Below are positions 1-6,548 of a stretch of 12,308 nt of DNA, piece by piece. Where the stretch lies: assembly GCA_900552305.1 (NCBI GenBank), contig URZD01000045.1, forward strand, positions 1 to 12,308, given 5' to 3'. This DNA comes from an uncultured Eubacteriales bacterium. Lineage in GTDB: Bacteria; Bacillota; Clostridia; Monoglobales; Monoglobaceae. A program made the translations under genes and the position numbers. Position 1 is the stretch's first letter; each line of letters opens with the position of its first letter. The notes under the pieces are model-generated. The model was given only the letters and a program-made list of their open reading frames with translations. It was not told the DNA's origin and ran no database searches.

Positions 1-1419
1 GAGCGAACGCCTTAAATCCGACTTCTTTATCTTGTTGATGTTTATTCCGTCATAGCGGATTTTGCCGTCCGCAATATCGTAGAATCGGTTTATAAGGTTT
101 GTTATTGTGGTCTTGCCCGCGCCGGTCGCGCCGACAAACGCTACCTTCTGCCCCGGCTCGGCATAGACGGTTACGTTGTGAAGAACAGGCTTGTTTTCCT
201 CGTATCCGAAGTCAACGTCATACATCCTCACGTCGCCGCAAAGCATTGTGTACGTTAAAGAGCCGTCGCCGTGCGGGTGCTTCCACGCCCATTTTCCGGT
301 GTGATTTTTTGATTCCTTTATCTCGCCGTCCGCGCCGATTTCCGCATTGACAAGCGTGACATAGCCGTCGTCCGTTTCCGGCTCCTGATCCATAAGTGCG
401 AAAATTCGCTCCGCGCCCGCAAGACCCATAACAATCGCGTTAATCTGCTGCGAAAGCTGGTTTACGTTGCCGGTGAACTGCTTTGTCATGTTAAGGAACG
501 GAACAACGATGCTTATGCTGAACGCCATGCCGGAAATACTTACGTTCGGCGTGCCGCTGAGCAGGAACAGACCTCCCGCAACCGCAATTACGACATAAAG
601 TATGTTGCCGATATTCTGAATAATCGGACCGAGTACGTTCGCATACGCGTTTGCACGGTAGCTGTCCTCGCAAAGGCTGTCGTTTATTTTGTCAAAGTCC
701 GCCTCGCACTCGCGCTCATGGCTGAACACCTTAATGACCTTCTGTCCGTTCATCATCTCCTGAACATAGCCTTCGGTACGTCCGAGGGACTGCTGCTGAC
801 GGATAAAGAACTTAGCCGAGCCGCCGCCGAACTTCTTTGATACAAACATCATAAGCGCAATGCCGATAAGGAGTATAAGCGTCATCCATACGCTGAACCA
901 AAGCATGATTCCGAATACGCACAGGACAACCGCGCCCGCGCGGATAATCGCGGGGAATGCCTGCGATACAAGCTGCCTTAGGGTGTCTATGTCGTTGGTG
1001 TAATAGCTCATGATGTCGCCGTGCTTGTTGGTGTCAAAGTATTTAATAGGAAGATTCTGCATTCCGTCAAACATACTGCGGCGCATCTTGCACAAAAAGC
1101 CCTGCGTTATGAACGCCATAAGCTGGTTGTAAAGCGTCATTGCGGCAAGCGCGATAACGTATAAAACTATAAGGAATATTATCTTGGGCAATATTTCGGG
1201 ATAGGCGGACGCCCAGTCGCCTGTCTTGTACCATTTCTCTATTACCGCGATGACCTTTTGAATAAACAGGTCGGGAATCGCCGCCGACGCTGCCGAGAAC
1301 AGTATACAAAATGCCGTTACCGGAACAAGCGCCGGGTAGTAGGAGAAAAGCATTTTTACAATCCGTTTAAAGGTCTTTCCCGCCGCCTGTACGGGTGGTC
1401 TTTTACTCGGCTGTTTCAT
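1..1419 (-). CDS. ABC exporter half-transporter, second subunit (partial, C-terminus beyond window)
   Basis: This is a multidrug/lipid-type ABC exporter half (type IV fold), likely the partner of the half-transporter encoded just upstream. The frame is open from ATG at 1419 to base 1, giving 473 residues; about 120 C-terminal residues (Q-loop, signature, Walker B, H-loop) lie outside. The start is set by GGAGGTG at 1432-1426. Hydrophobic segments occur near residues 24-53, 80-95, 155-195 and further along the membrane domain. The nucleotide-binding domain begins near residue 394 with the A-loop aromatic (DVDFGYEENK) and Walker A GATGAGKT at 430-437. A hydrophilic insert rich in W and H (KWAWKHPHGDGS, 376-387) separates the membrane and ATPase domains. 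The gene overlaps the end of the upstream ABC gene by 17 bp, indicating translational coupling. Its catalytic-site residues cannot be checked here. In such pairs this subunit normally carries the intact catalytic glutamate. Confidence 0.93.
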   Translation of the reverse strand, partial: MKQPSKRPPVQAAGKTFKRIVKMLFSYYPALVPVTAFCILFSAASAAIPDLFIQKVIAVIEKWYKTGDWASAYPEILPKIIFLIVLYVIALAAMTLYNQLMAFITQGFLCKMRRSMFDGMQNLPIKYFDTNKHGDIMSYYTNDIDTLRQLVSQAFPAIIRAGAVVLCVFGIMLWFSVWMTLILLIGIALMMFVSKKFGGGSAKFFIRQQQSLGRTEGYVQEMMNGQKVIKVFSHERECEADFDKINDSLCEDSYRANAYANVLGPIIQNIGNILYVVIAVAGGLFLLSGTPNVSISGMAFSISIVVPFLNMTKQFTGNVNQLSQQINAIVMGLAGAERIFALMDQEPETDDGYVTLVNAEIGADGEIKESKNHTGKWAWKHPHGDGSLTYTMLCGDVRMYDVDFGYEENKPVLHNVTVYAEPGQKVAFVGATGAGKTTITNLINRFYDIADGKIRYDGININKIKKSDLRRSL

Positions 1420-3154
1420 CGCTGTCACCTCCGTTTTTCTGCTGCTCAAATACCTCGCGGTAGATCGCGCTTGTTTTCATAAGCTCGTCATGCGTTCCCG
1501 CCGCGGAAATACTGCCGTTGTCCATAACTATTATCATGTCCGCGTCTTCGACCGAGGCAATTCGCTGCGCGATTATGAGCTTTGTCGTTTCCGGGATAAA
1601 TTTGCGGAAGCCTTCACGGATAAGCGCGTCCGTCTTGGTGTCGACCGCACTGGTCGAGTCGTCCAGAATCAGAATTTTCGGCTTTTTAAGCAGCGCGCGC
1701 GCAATGCAAAGCCGCTGCTTCTGACCTCCGGAGACGTTTGTTCCGCCCTGCTCTATCTTTGTTTCGTAGCCGTCGGGGAATGACCGAACAAACTCGTCCG
1801 CCTGCGCAAGTCTGCACGCCTCGCGGATTTCCTCGTCCGTTGCGCCTTCGTTACCCCAGCGCAGGTTTTCACTTATTGTGCCGGAGAACAGAAGGTTTTT
1901 CTGCAAAACCATTGCCACGCTGTCGCGCAGCGTCTTTATACCGTATTCGCGGACGTCTTTGCCGCCGACCTTGACGCAGCCCTCGCTCACGTCATAAAGC
2001 CGCGGAATAAGCTGCACCAGCGAGGACTTGCCCGAGCCCGTGCCGCCGATAATTCCGACCGTCATGCCCGATTTGATGTGTATGTCAATATCGGAGAGCG
2101 CGTTTTCCTTCGCTTTTTCGGAATATCTGAAGTTGACATTGCAAAAATCGATTGAGCCGTCCGCAACCTTGTTTACAGGAGCGGTCGGCATTGTCAGCGA
2201 CGGCGTTTCGTCCAGTACCTCGCAGATACGCTTTGCGGATTCCTCCGACATAGTAATCATGACGTAAATCATGGAAAGCATCATAAGCGCCATAAGTATC
2301 TGCATTCCGTAGGTCAGCATTGCCGAAATCTGTCCGACGTCAAGGCTGACGCCGCGGCTTGCAATTGCCATTTTCGAACCGACAAGCATAACGACCACCA
2401 TGTTAAAGTTCATGCACAGCTGCATAAGCGGCATATTCAGCGCGATTATGCGCTCCGCGTGCGTAAAGTCGCCGCGTATATCCTCCGCCGCGTCGCCGAA
2501 TTTCTTTTTTTCGTAGTCCTCGCGCGAGAAGCCCTTTACAACACGCATTGCGCGGACGTTTTCCTCGATTGATTCGTTAAGACGGTCGTACTTTTTAAAC
2601 ACGCGCCTGAATGCGGGCATTGCCTTTTTGCCTATCAGCCACAAACCAAAGGCGAGAACCGGGATAATCACCACAAACGCGGTTGCGAGCAAGCCGCCCA
2701 TTACATACGCCATAACGATTGAGAATATCAGCATAAGCGGACTTCTTACCGCCGTGCGGATAATCATCATGAACGACATCTGAACATTTGTTACGTCTGT
2801 AGTCATACGCGTAACAAGCGACGAGGACGAAAATTTGTCTATATTCCCAAAGCTGTAGCGCTGAATTTTGTGGAACATATCGTGACGGAGGTTTTTTGCA
2901 AACCCTGCCGACGCCTTAGCGCAGGTTACGCCCGCAATTCCGCCGCAGGCAAGCGAGAAAATCGCCATTACCGCAAGAACTGCGCCCGTGTTTATGACGC
3001 TTTTTATTTCCGCGCCCGCCTTGATACTGTTCACAAGGTCGGCAGTCTTAAAAGGAATAAGAGTTTCGATAATCGCCTCTCCTATTATAAACAGAAGTGT
3101 AAGTACGGTCGCGGTCTTGTATTCCCGTACACACCCCGCAAGTTTTTTAAACAT
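1403..3154 (-). CDS. ABC exporter half-transporter, degenerate-site subunit
   Basis: This is a 583-residue half-transporter with an N-terminal six-helix membrane domain (about 1-310) and a C-terminal ATPase domain. Motifs seen are Walker A GGTGSGKSS (370-378), Q-loop glutamine near 418, signature VSGGQ (474-478) and Walker B ILILD ending at D498. The residue after Walker B is Asp (D499) rather than the catalytic Glu, and the H-loop position is Gln (IIAQRI, Q530) rather than His. Both changes mark the degenerate-site subunit of heterodimeric exporters such as the TM287/288, BmrCD and LmrCD types. An ATG six bases further upstream (3160) is possible, but GGAAGG at 3169-3164 would be only 3 nt from it and is 9 nt from the ATG at 3154, so 3154 is preferred. 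It lies 37 bp after the MarR gene and overlaps its partner. The pumped substrate is unknown; drug or toxic-compound efflux is inferred from the MarR link. Confidence 0.95.
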   Translation of the reverse strand: MFKKLAGCVREYKTATVLTLLFIIGEAIIETLIPFKTADLVNSIKAGAEIKSVINTGAVLAVMAIFSLACGGIAGVTCAKASAGFAKNLRHDMFHKIQRYSFGNIDKFSSSSLVTRMTTDVTNVQMSFMMIIRTAVRSPLMLIFSIVMAYVMGGLLATAFVVIIPVLAFGLWLIGKKAMPAFRRVFKKYDRLNESIEENVRAMRVVKGFSREDYEKKKFGDAAEDIRGDFTHAERIIALNMPLMQLCMNFNMVVVMLVGSKMAIASRGVSLDVGQISAMLTYGMQILMALMMLSMIYVMITMSEESAKRICEVLDETPSLTMPTAPVNKVADGSIDFCNVNFRYSEKAKENALSDIDIHIKSGMTVGIIGGTGSGKSSLVQLIPRLYDVSEGCVKVGGKDVREYGIKTLRDSVAMVLQKNLLFSGTISENLRWGNEGATDEEIREACRLAQADEFVRSFPDGYETKIEQGGTNVSGGQKQRLCIARALLKKPKILILDDSTSAVDTKTDALIREGFRKFIPETTKLIIAQRIASVEDADMIIVMDNGSISAAGTHDELMKTSAIYREVFEQQKNGGDSDETAE

Positions 3155-3191
3155 AAGCATTTTCCTTCCTATTCTGTATTGTCGTTGTTTT

Positions 3192-3662
3192 TTATTTTTC
3201 CGCGCGAAGCTCCTTTTCGCGAGCCTCTGCCATGTCGGTCAGGTTTTTGCGCATCTTCCTCGCGGTTTTAAGGAACTGTGCAAGCTCCCTGCCGGATATT
3301 CCGCGCCGCAGCTGCGTTTCAATCATCTCGATGTCCGCGCGTACCGTTTCGTGTATCTGCTCCGCCTTAGGCGTAAGCGTGATTTTTTTCAGACGCGCGT
3401 CCTCCTTTACGCTTGTGCGCTCAATCAGTCCGTTCTTTTCCATGAGCTTCAGCATCTCCGCAACGGTCGAACGCCGTATGTTAAACCGCGTTTCTATGTC
3501 GCGCTGAAATATGTCGCGCTTTGCGCCCTCATGATGAATATACCCGATAATAAGTCCCTGCATTCTTGTTATTCCGCGCATATTATCGCCGCCAACCATG
3601 CAGCGCCTGATTTCGTTGGACAGGCACTTGATTTCCTGACCTATCTCATCGCCCTTTTCCAC
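3192..3662 (-). CDS. MarR-family transcriptional repressor
   Basis: This is a 156-residue protein, the usual MarR length. A winged helix-turn-helix spans roughly residues 45-115: the recognition region is IRRSTVAEMLKLMEKNGLIE, followed by the wing TSVKEDARLKKITLT. N- and C-terminal helices would form the dimer interface. The start is GTG at 3662, placed 5 nt after GGAGGTG (3674-3668). The gene leads the operon with the two ABC half-transporters. Its own promoter is overlapped and followed by two TGTTAG-N4-CTAACA palindromes, so autorepression and control of the exporter by ligand-induced release is the likely mode. This matches well-known MarR/ABC efflux arrangements. The inducing ligand cannot be read from the sequence. 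Confidence 0.93.
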   Translation of the reverse strand: MEKGDEIGQEIKCLSNEIRRCMVGGDNMRGITRMQGLIIGYIHHEGAKRDIFQRDIETRFNIRRSTVAEMLKLMEKNGLIERTSVKEDARLKKITLTPKAEQIHETVRADIEMIETQLRRGISGRELAQFLKTARKMRKNLTDMAEAREKELRAEK

Positions 3663-3679
3663 GTCCGCACCTCCTTTTT

Positions 3680-3721
3680 ATAAATGTTAGGTTGCTAACA
3701 TTTATTGTTAGTGTCCTAACA
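3680..3721 (-). promoter_or_regulatory. Two tandem MarR-type palindromic operators
   Basis: Two inverted repeats share the core TGTTAG-N4-CTAACA. The start-proximal one (3680-3705) has perfect 11-bp arms ending ATGTTAG / CTAACAT around GTTG. The promoter-proximal one (3706-3721) has perfect 6-bp arms around a 4-bp spacer and shares base 3721 with the -10 box. Their centres (3692.5 and 3713.5) are 21 bp apart, two helical turns, so two dimers would sit on the same DNA face. They cover the expected transcription start. Assignment to the adjacent MarR protein is inference from position and symmetry. Confidence 0.85.
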
Positions 3722-3749
3722 TTATAGTACAAAATTTTGGGAATGTCAA
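3721..3749 (-). promoter_or_regulatory. Consensus SigA promoter of the marR-ABC operon
   Basis: Read on the minus strand, TTGACA (3749-3744), a 17-bp spacer and TATAAT (3726-3721) match the vegetative consensus at every position. Transcription would start near 3714, inside the downstream operator, and run leftwards into the MarR gene. Confidence 0.92.
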
Positions 3750-3830
3750 GAGCAAAAATAAACGTTCACAAAAATTTCATATTTGGGGAGGAGCCGCGGC
3801 GCGGCAAATATTACTTTTATGTAACAGCTA

Positions 3831-3860
3831 TTGAATTGTAACGGTAAAATATGGTATAAT
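3831..3860 (+). promoter_or_regulatory. Promoter P1 of the LytTR two-component operon
   Basis: TTGAAT (3831-3836), an 18-bp spacer and TATAAT (3855-3860) are preceded by TG one base upstream of the -10 (extended -10). The 18 bp GGTAAAATATGGTATAAT (3843-3860) recur exactly at 5957-5974. No LytTR-type direct repeat is visible upstream of this copy. Confidence 0.75.
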
Positions 3861-3885
3861 AAAATTACATTTTATAAAGAAAAGG
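3843..3885 (+). repeat. Promoter/leader block, copy 1
   Basis: This block contains GGTAAAATATGGTATAAT (3843-3860), identical to 5957-5974, followed after 10 extra bases by TTTATAAAGAAAAGG (3871-3885). The latter matches TTTATGAAGAGGAGG (5975-5989) at 12 of 15 positions; all differences are A/G. Confidence 0.8.
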
Positions 3886-3897
3886 ATTATATAATTT

Positions 3898-3945
3898 ATG
3901 GACATAATCAGAATTGCTGTATGCACGGAGGTAAATTATATATGA
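3898..3945 (+). CDS. Possible 15-codon leader ORF overlapping the response regulator start
   Basis: ATG at 3898 opens a 15-residue frame, MDIIRIAVCTEVNYI, whose TGA overlaps the ATG of the response regulator in an ATGA arrangement (3942-3945). An AAAGGA stretch (3881-3886) lies 11 nt upstream, a loose but possible SD. Such an overlap often couples translation of two genes. The regulator also has its own good SD (3927-3931) inside this ORF. It has no hydrophobic leader or known signal-peptide pattern. It may be a leader peptide or chance. Confidence 0.3.
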   Translation: MDIIRIAVCTEVNYI

Positions 3946-4628
3946 AAATAGCAATTTGCGACGATCGGCAAATATTTATTAACCGACTTAAAGGACTGAT
4001 TACGGATAAATCGGCGGAGGTGTATGCTTTTTGCTCGGGAGACGAGCTGCTTGGCTCGGACATTGACTTTGACATAGTTCTGCTGGATATTGAAATGCCC
4101 GGAACGGACGGAATGGGCGTGGCGGCAGAGCTGTACCGAAGGAATAAGCGCACCCTGCTTTTGTTTATTACCTCGCACAGCGAGTATTCCGCAAAGGGCT
4201 ATGAGGTCAGAGCGTTCAGATACGTTTTGAAATCCGAGCCGGACGATTTTATAAAAAGAAATATCAATGACGCAATTAACGAATACCGCAGCCGCGATTT
4301 TTACATAACCGTATGCTACAAGGGCGAATATGCGCGTGTCCTGTCCGAACGTATCATTTATATAGAGGCGTTGGGGCATACAATAACCGTGCATACTGCC
4401 GATAAGGACTATAAGGGGCAGAACAAATTTCAGGATATGTGCAGTATTCTTGAGGAACACGGCTTTGTGCAGTGCCACAAAAGCTATGCGGTAAATATGC
4501 GGTACATAGAAAGCATCAAGAAAAATTCATGTGTAAACACAACAAACGGAGAGCGGCTCCCTATCGGGCGGAAATACAGTGCAAATACAATATCGGCATA
4601 TTTGGAATTTGCGGACAGGAGGATTTAA
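3942..4628 (+). CDS. LytTR-family response regulator (AgrA/LytR-like)
   Basis: This 228-residue cytoplasmic transcription factor pairs with the histidine kinase that follows. The receiver domain (about 1-115) shows the acidic pair D7/D8 (AICDD), phospho-acceptor D49 (LLDIEMP), the T/S switch in FITSHS (75-80) and K97 (FRYVLK). The LytTR DNA-binding domain (about 118-225) includes ALGHTITVHT and the typical HKSYAVNMRYIESI segment. The start at 3942 is chosen because GGAGG (3927-3931) precedes it; an in-frame ATG at 3921 would lie upstream of that SD. The stop codon is one base from the kinase start, so the two genes form an operon. LytTR proteins bind paired direct repeats about 20-22 bp apart; a matching pair occurs at 5907-5940. 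I infer that this is a target. Confidence 0.95.
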   Translation: MKIAICDDRQIFINRLKGLITDKSAEVYAFCSGDELLGSDIDFDIVLLDIEMPGTDGMGVAAELYRRNKRTLLLFITSHSEYSAKGYEVRAFRYVLKSEPDDFIKRNINDAINEYRSRDFYITVCYKGEYARVLSERIIYIEALGHTITVHTADKDYKGQNKFQDMCSILEEHGFVQCHKSYAVNMRYIESIKKNSCVNTTNGERLPIGRKYSANTISAYLEFADRRI

Positions 4629-4629
4629 C

Positions 4630-5925
4630 GTGAAAAATGCAATAGAGATTATTTCCAGTGTTTTGGATGTTGTGATAGTTTTTATATACTTTAAGGGTGT
4701 GCTTGGTCGAAAGGAAGGAATAGGCGGACTGTTTTGGGGATTTTTCTGTGCGGCGGCAGCGATAAGCATTATAAGGACAAATATGTACCTGCCGTTTCAG
4801 GTTAATATATGCGTTTCAATAGCCTTGTTGCTGCTGATAGCGCTTTTGTGCTTTGAGGGGTCGTTTGCAAGAAAGCTGTTTTTTGTAACTGTGTATGTAA
4901 TTGCAATCATGATTTCGGAAATAATAACCGCCATGATTCTTTCAAATATTTTTAAAACCGAGTATGATGACGGCTTTACAATGAGGTATTTGGGGATAGT
5001 GCTTACAACGACAATTTTATTTGTTTTGAATATGTTTACCGTTTATATCGCAAAGAAAAAATACAAAAGCCTGCCTTTAAAGTATAATATACTTATGGTG
5101 TTATGCCCGATATTCAGCGTATATCTTTTAATGCTTTTGGATTCGTATATGGCACAGCTCTCAAATCATCGCTACTTTATGTCGTTTATCGCCGTGCTGG
5201 GGTTGGGATACATAAACGTAATGATATTTGACTTTTTCGATTATTATGAAAAGGGACTTCAGGCGCAGACCCTTGACGTAATATTAAAATCAAACGAGGA
5301 AAACTATAAAATCCTTGAAGAAAACGAAAGGGAGCTGCACATATTAAGGCACGATATTTTAAAGCATATGGCGGAGATGAAGGAAATGCTTGCGGCGGGC
5401 AACAGCAAGGCTGCCGGACAGTATGTCGAGGATATAAACAATACCGTTCTTAAAAACACCTCGGTTTCAAGGACGGACAATCTGGTTTTGGATACGGTTT
5501 TAAATATCGAAAGCAAAAAAGCCGCGGATTTGGGCATAAAATATGATGTAAAGCTGAATATTGCCGAAGGTATAAATATCCCGTCGGTTGACCTGAGCCG
5601 AGTTTTGTATAATGCGATTGATAACGCCATTGAGGCGTGTGAGAAAACAGAGGACAAGTATATTCTTGTGTCCGTAGCCGCGGACGAAAAAACGGTGAAG
5701 ATAGTAATAGAAAACACCTCGCCGTATGTGGAAATAAAGAACAATAAAATAAAGACAACCAAGTCGGACAGCGTAAGGCACGGCTACGGAATCGAAAGCA
5801 TAAAAAGCGCATTGAGGAACAATGACGGCTTGATTTCGCTAAGTTATAATGACGGCATTTTTGTATGCAGAATAATGATGAAAAATGATGTCAACAGGAA
5901 AAATCATGTCGTTTGTGCGAAATAA
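4630..5925 (+). CDS. AgrC/ComD-like sensor histidine kinase (GHKL ATPase)
   Basis: This is a 431-residue membrane kinase. Start is GTG at 4630, 7 nt after AGGAGG (4617-4622), immediately after the regulator's stop. The N-terminal ~200 residues form six or seven hydrophobic segments (about 5-22, 32-50, 58-76, 82-107, 118-140, 152-172, 183-201), as in peptide-sensing HPK10-family kinases. A short coiled region (205-237) follows. Phospho-acceptor is H241 (LRHDILKHM). The ATPase domain carries the N-box YNAIDNAIEAC (327-337) and G-box HGYGIESIKSA (384-394). The family commonly senses extracellular peptides or cell-envelope signals. No AgrB protease or AgrD-like peptide gene lies nearby, so the signal is unknown. 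The last codons overlap the first half of a LytTR-type direct repeat. Confidence 0.94.
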   Translation: MKNAIEIISSVLDVVIVFIYFKGVLGRKEGIGGLFWGFFCAAAAISIIRTNMYLPFQVNICVSIALLLLIALLCFEGSFARKLFFVTVYVIAIMISEIITAMILSNIFKTEYDDGFTMRYLGIVLTTTILFVLNMFTVYIAKKKYKSLPLKYNILMVLCPIFSVYLLMLLDSYMAQLSNHRYFMSFIAVLGLGYINVMIFDFFDYYEKGLQAQTLDVILKSNEENYKILEENERELHILRHDILKHMAEMKEMLAAGNSKAAGQYVEDINNTVLKNTSVSRTDNLVLDTVLNIESKKAADLGIKYDVKLNIAEGINIPSVDLSRVLYNAIDNAIEACEKTEDKYILVSVAADEKTVKIVIENTSPYVEIKNNKIKTTKSDSVRHGYGIESIKSALRNNDGLISLSYNDGIFVCRIMMKNDVNRKNHVVCAK

Positions 5926-5940
5926 TTGTCGTTCGTGCAA
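5907..5940 (+). promoter_or_regulatory. Putative LytTR binding site: 14-bp direct repeat
   Basis: TGTCGTTTGTGCGA (5907-5920) and TGTCGTTCGTGCAA (5927-5940) match at 12 of 14 positions and are 20 bp apart. The first copy overlaps the last codons of the kinase gene; the second ends 5 bp before the expected -35 position of P2. Paired direct repeats with a GTT core two helical turns apart, next to a weak -35, are the known architecture for LytTR activators such as AgrA and ComE. That the neighbouring regulator binds here is inferred. Confidence 0.65.
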
Positions 5941-5945
5941 GGTTA

Positions 5946-5974
5946 TGGAAACAAGAGGTAAAATATGGTATAAT
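5946..5974 (+). promoter_or_regulatory. Promoter P2, extended -10 with weak -35
   Basis: TGGAAA (5946-5951, four of six consensus bases), a 17-bp spacer and TATAAT (5969-5974) with TG one base upstream of the -10. The weak -35 beside the direct repeat suggests dependence on an activator. Transcription would begin near 5981, producing a leader of about 175 nt before the ATG at 6155. Confidence 0.65.
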
Positions 5975-5989
5975 TTTATGAAGAGGAGG
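5957..5989 (+). repeat. Promoter/leader block, copy 2
   Basis: This is the second copy of the -10 region and purine-rich SD block found at 3843-3885, without the 10-base insert that separates the two parts there. It forms the core of promoter P2. Confidence 0.8.
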
Positions 5990-6154
5990 GGTGGCGATAA
6001 CAGCAGAAAAATCCGAAACAGCATTATCTGATTTACAAAACGATAATGACGGCAATCAAAAAATATTTGCGATACGGCAAATACAACAAATTTAAAAGAA
6101 GGGAGAAATAATAAAAATCGTCATTTAACAAACGGTTTTTATTATATCGGAAAA
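5975..6154 (+). other. Leader region with SD-like blocks and possible short ORFs
   Basis: This AT-rich stretch lies between P2 and the secreted-protein gene. AGGAGG (5984-5989) is followed, too closely, by a 34-codon GTG frame (5991-6095). ATG at 6046 opens a 21-residue basic frame, MTAIKKYLRYGKYNKFKRRE plus K, ending at 6111, with no SD. Neither has a signal peptide or a recognisable family. A second SD-like block, AGAAGGGAG, ends at 6105. I cannot say whether any short ORF is translated; this may be an untranslated regulatory leader. Confidence 0.4.
6108..6145 (+). promoter_or_regulatory. AT-rich hairpin just upstream of the secreted-protein start
   Basis: Arms at 6108-6121 (ATAATAAAAATCGT) and 6132-6145 (ACGGTTTTTATTAT) pair over 14 bp with a single G·U, around a 10-nt loop. 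It lies between GGGAG (6101-6105) and the ATG at 6155. Only three pairs are G-C, so it is a poor intrinsic terminator. It may shape translation initiation or be a protein-binding dyad. Confidence 0.6.
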
Positions 6155-6547
6155 ATGAAAAGGAATCTTTTAGTATTACTGATGTCATTGTGTCTTGTCC
6201 TGCCCGCTTGCGTGTACGCGGACGAGACTCCGGCAGAGAACAGTTTTTTGGTTAAAACAATATCAAAGGTGCCGGACGCGCGCAGAATCGGACTTGTTGA
6301 GCTTAAAGAAAATCAAAGCTCGATAACAGTGGACTTTTCAAAAGTATCAAATCCGTGCAGCAATTATTATATCGGTTTGTACTTTATAAATGGCGACACG
6401 GATGAGGGGTACATCTTAAAAACCGTAGGACCGATAACAACGGACAAATTTGTGTTTACCGGATTAAAAAGCGGAATAAAATACAGAATCCACCTTGCAT
6501 CGGCTATAAACGATGAGGAAGTGGACGGAATATTTTACGTTAAATAG
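6155..6547 (+). CDS. Small secreted protein with a fibronectin-III-like segment
   Basis: This is a 130-residue protein of unknown function. The N-terminus is a signal sequence (MKRNLLVLLMSLCLVLPAC). Cleavage after VYA (residue 22) is likely. LPAC (16-19) could instead act as a lipobox, which would make it a membrane lipoprotein. The mature part (about 40-130) alternates short beta-like stretches and contains FTGLKSGIKYRIHLAS, which resembles the late strands of fibronectin type III folds; that assignment is by eye. No catalytic motif is seen. No earlier in-frame ATG, GTG or TTG was found in the upstream stretch I read; the local SD is weak (CGGA), the better one being 50 nt upstream behind a hairpin. 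It is the first gene after the putative LytTR-controlled promoter and is followed by a terminator-like hairpin, so it is probably transcribed mainly alone. Confidence 0.8.
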   Translation: MKRNLLVLLMSLCLVLPACVYADETPAENSFLVKTISKVPDARRIGLVELKENQSSITVDFSKVSNPCSNYYIGLYFINGDTDEGYILKTVGPITTDKFVFTGLKSGIKYRIHLASAINDEEVDGIFYVK

Positions 6548-6548
6548 C

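Noticed and set aside
2988..3683. Long plus-strand open frame (231 codons) opposite the MarR and ABC genes
   Set aside because: It is antisense to two clear genes, has no SD or recognisable domain, and would cover the marR promoter/operator. It is a shadow of the GC-rich coding frames.
3793..3805. GC hairpin (GCCGC-GGC-GCGGC) in the marR/LytTR intergenic region as a terminator
   Set aside because: Five-bp stem with a 3-nt loop and no T-run on either strand; both flanking genes start away from it, so no terminator is needed.
3831..3941. Longer N-terminus for the response regulator starting at the TTG at 3831
   Set aside because: That codon is part of the -35 element and the frame would cross the promoter; receiver domains begin with MKIAICDD as at 3942.
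5926..6154. AgrD-like autoinducing peptide gene
   Set aside because: None of the short frames has an amphipathic leader, a cysteine in a thiolactone context or an acidic C-terminal tail, and no AgrB is nearby.
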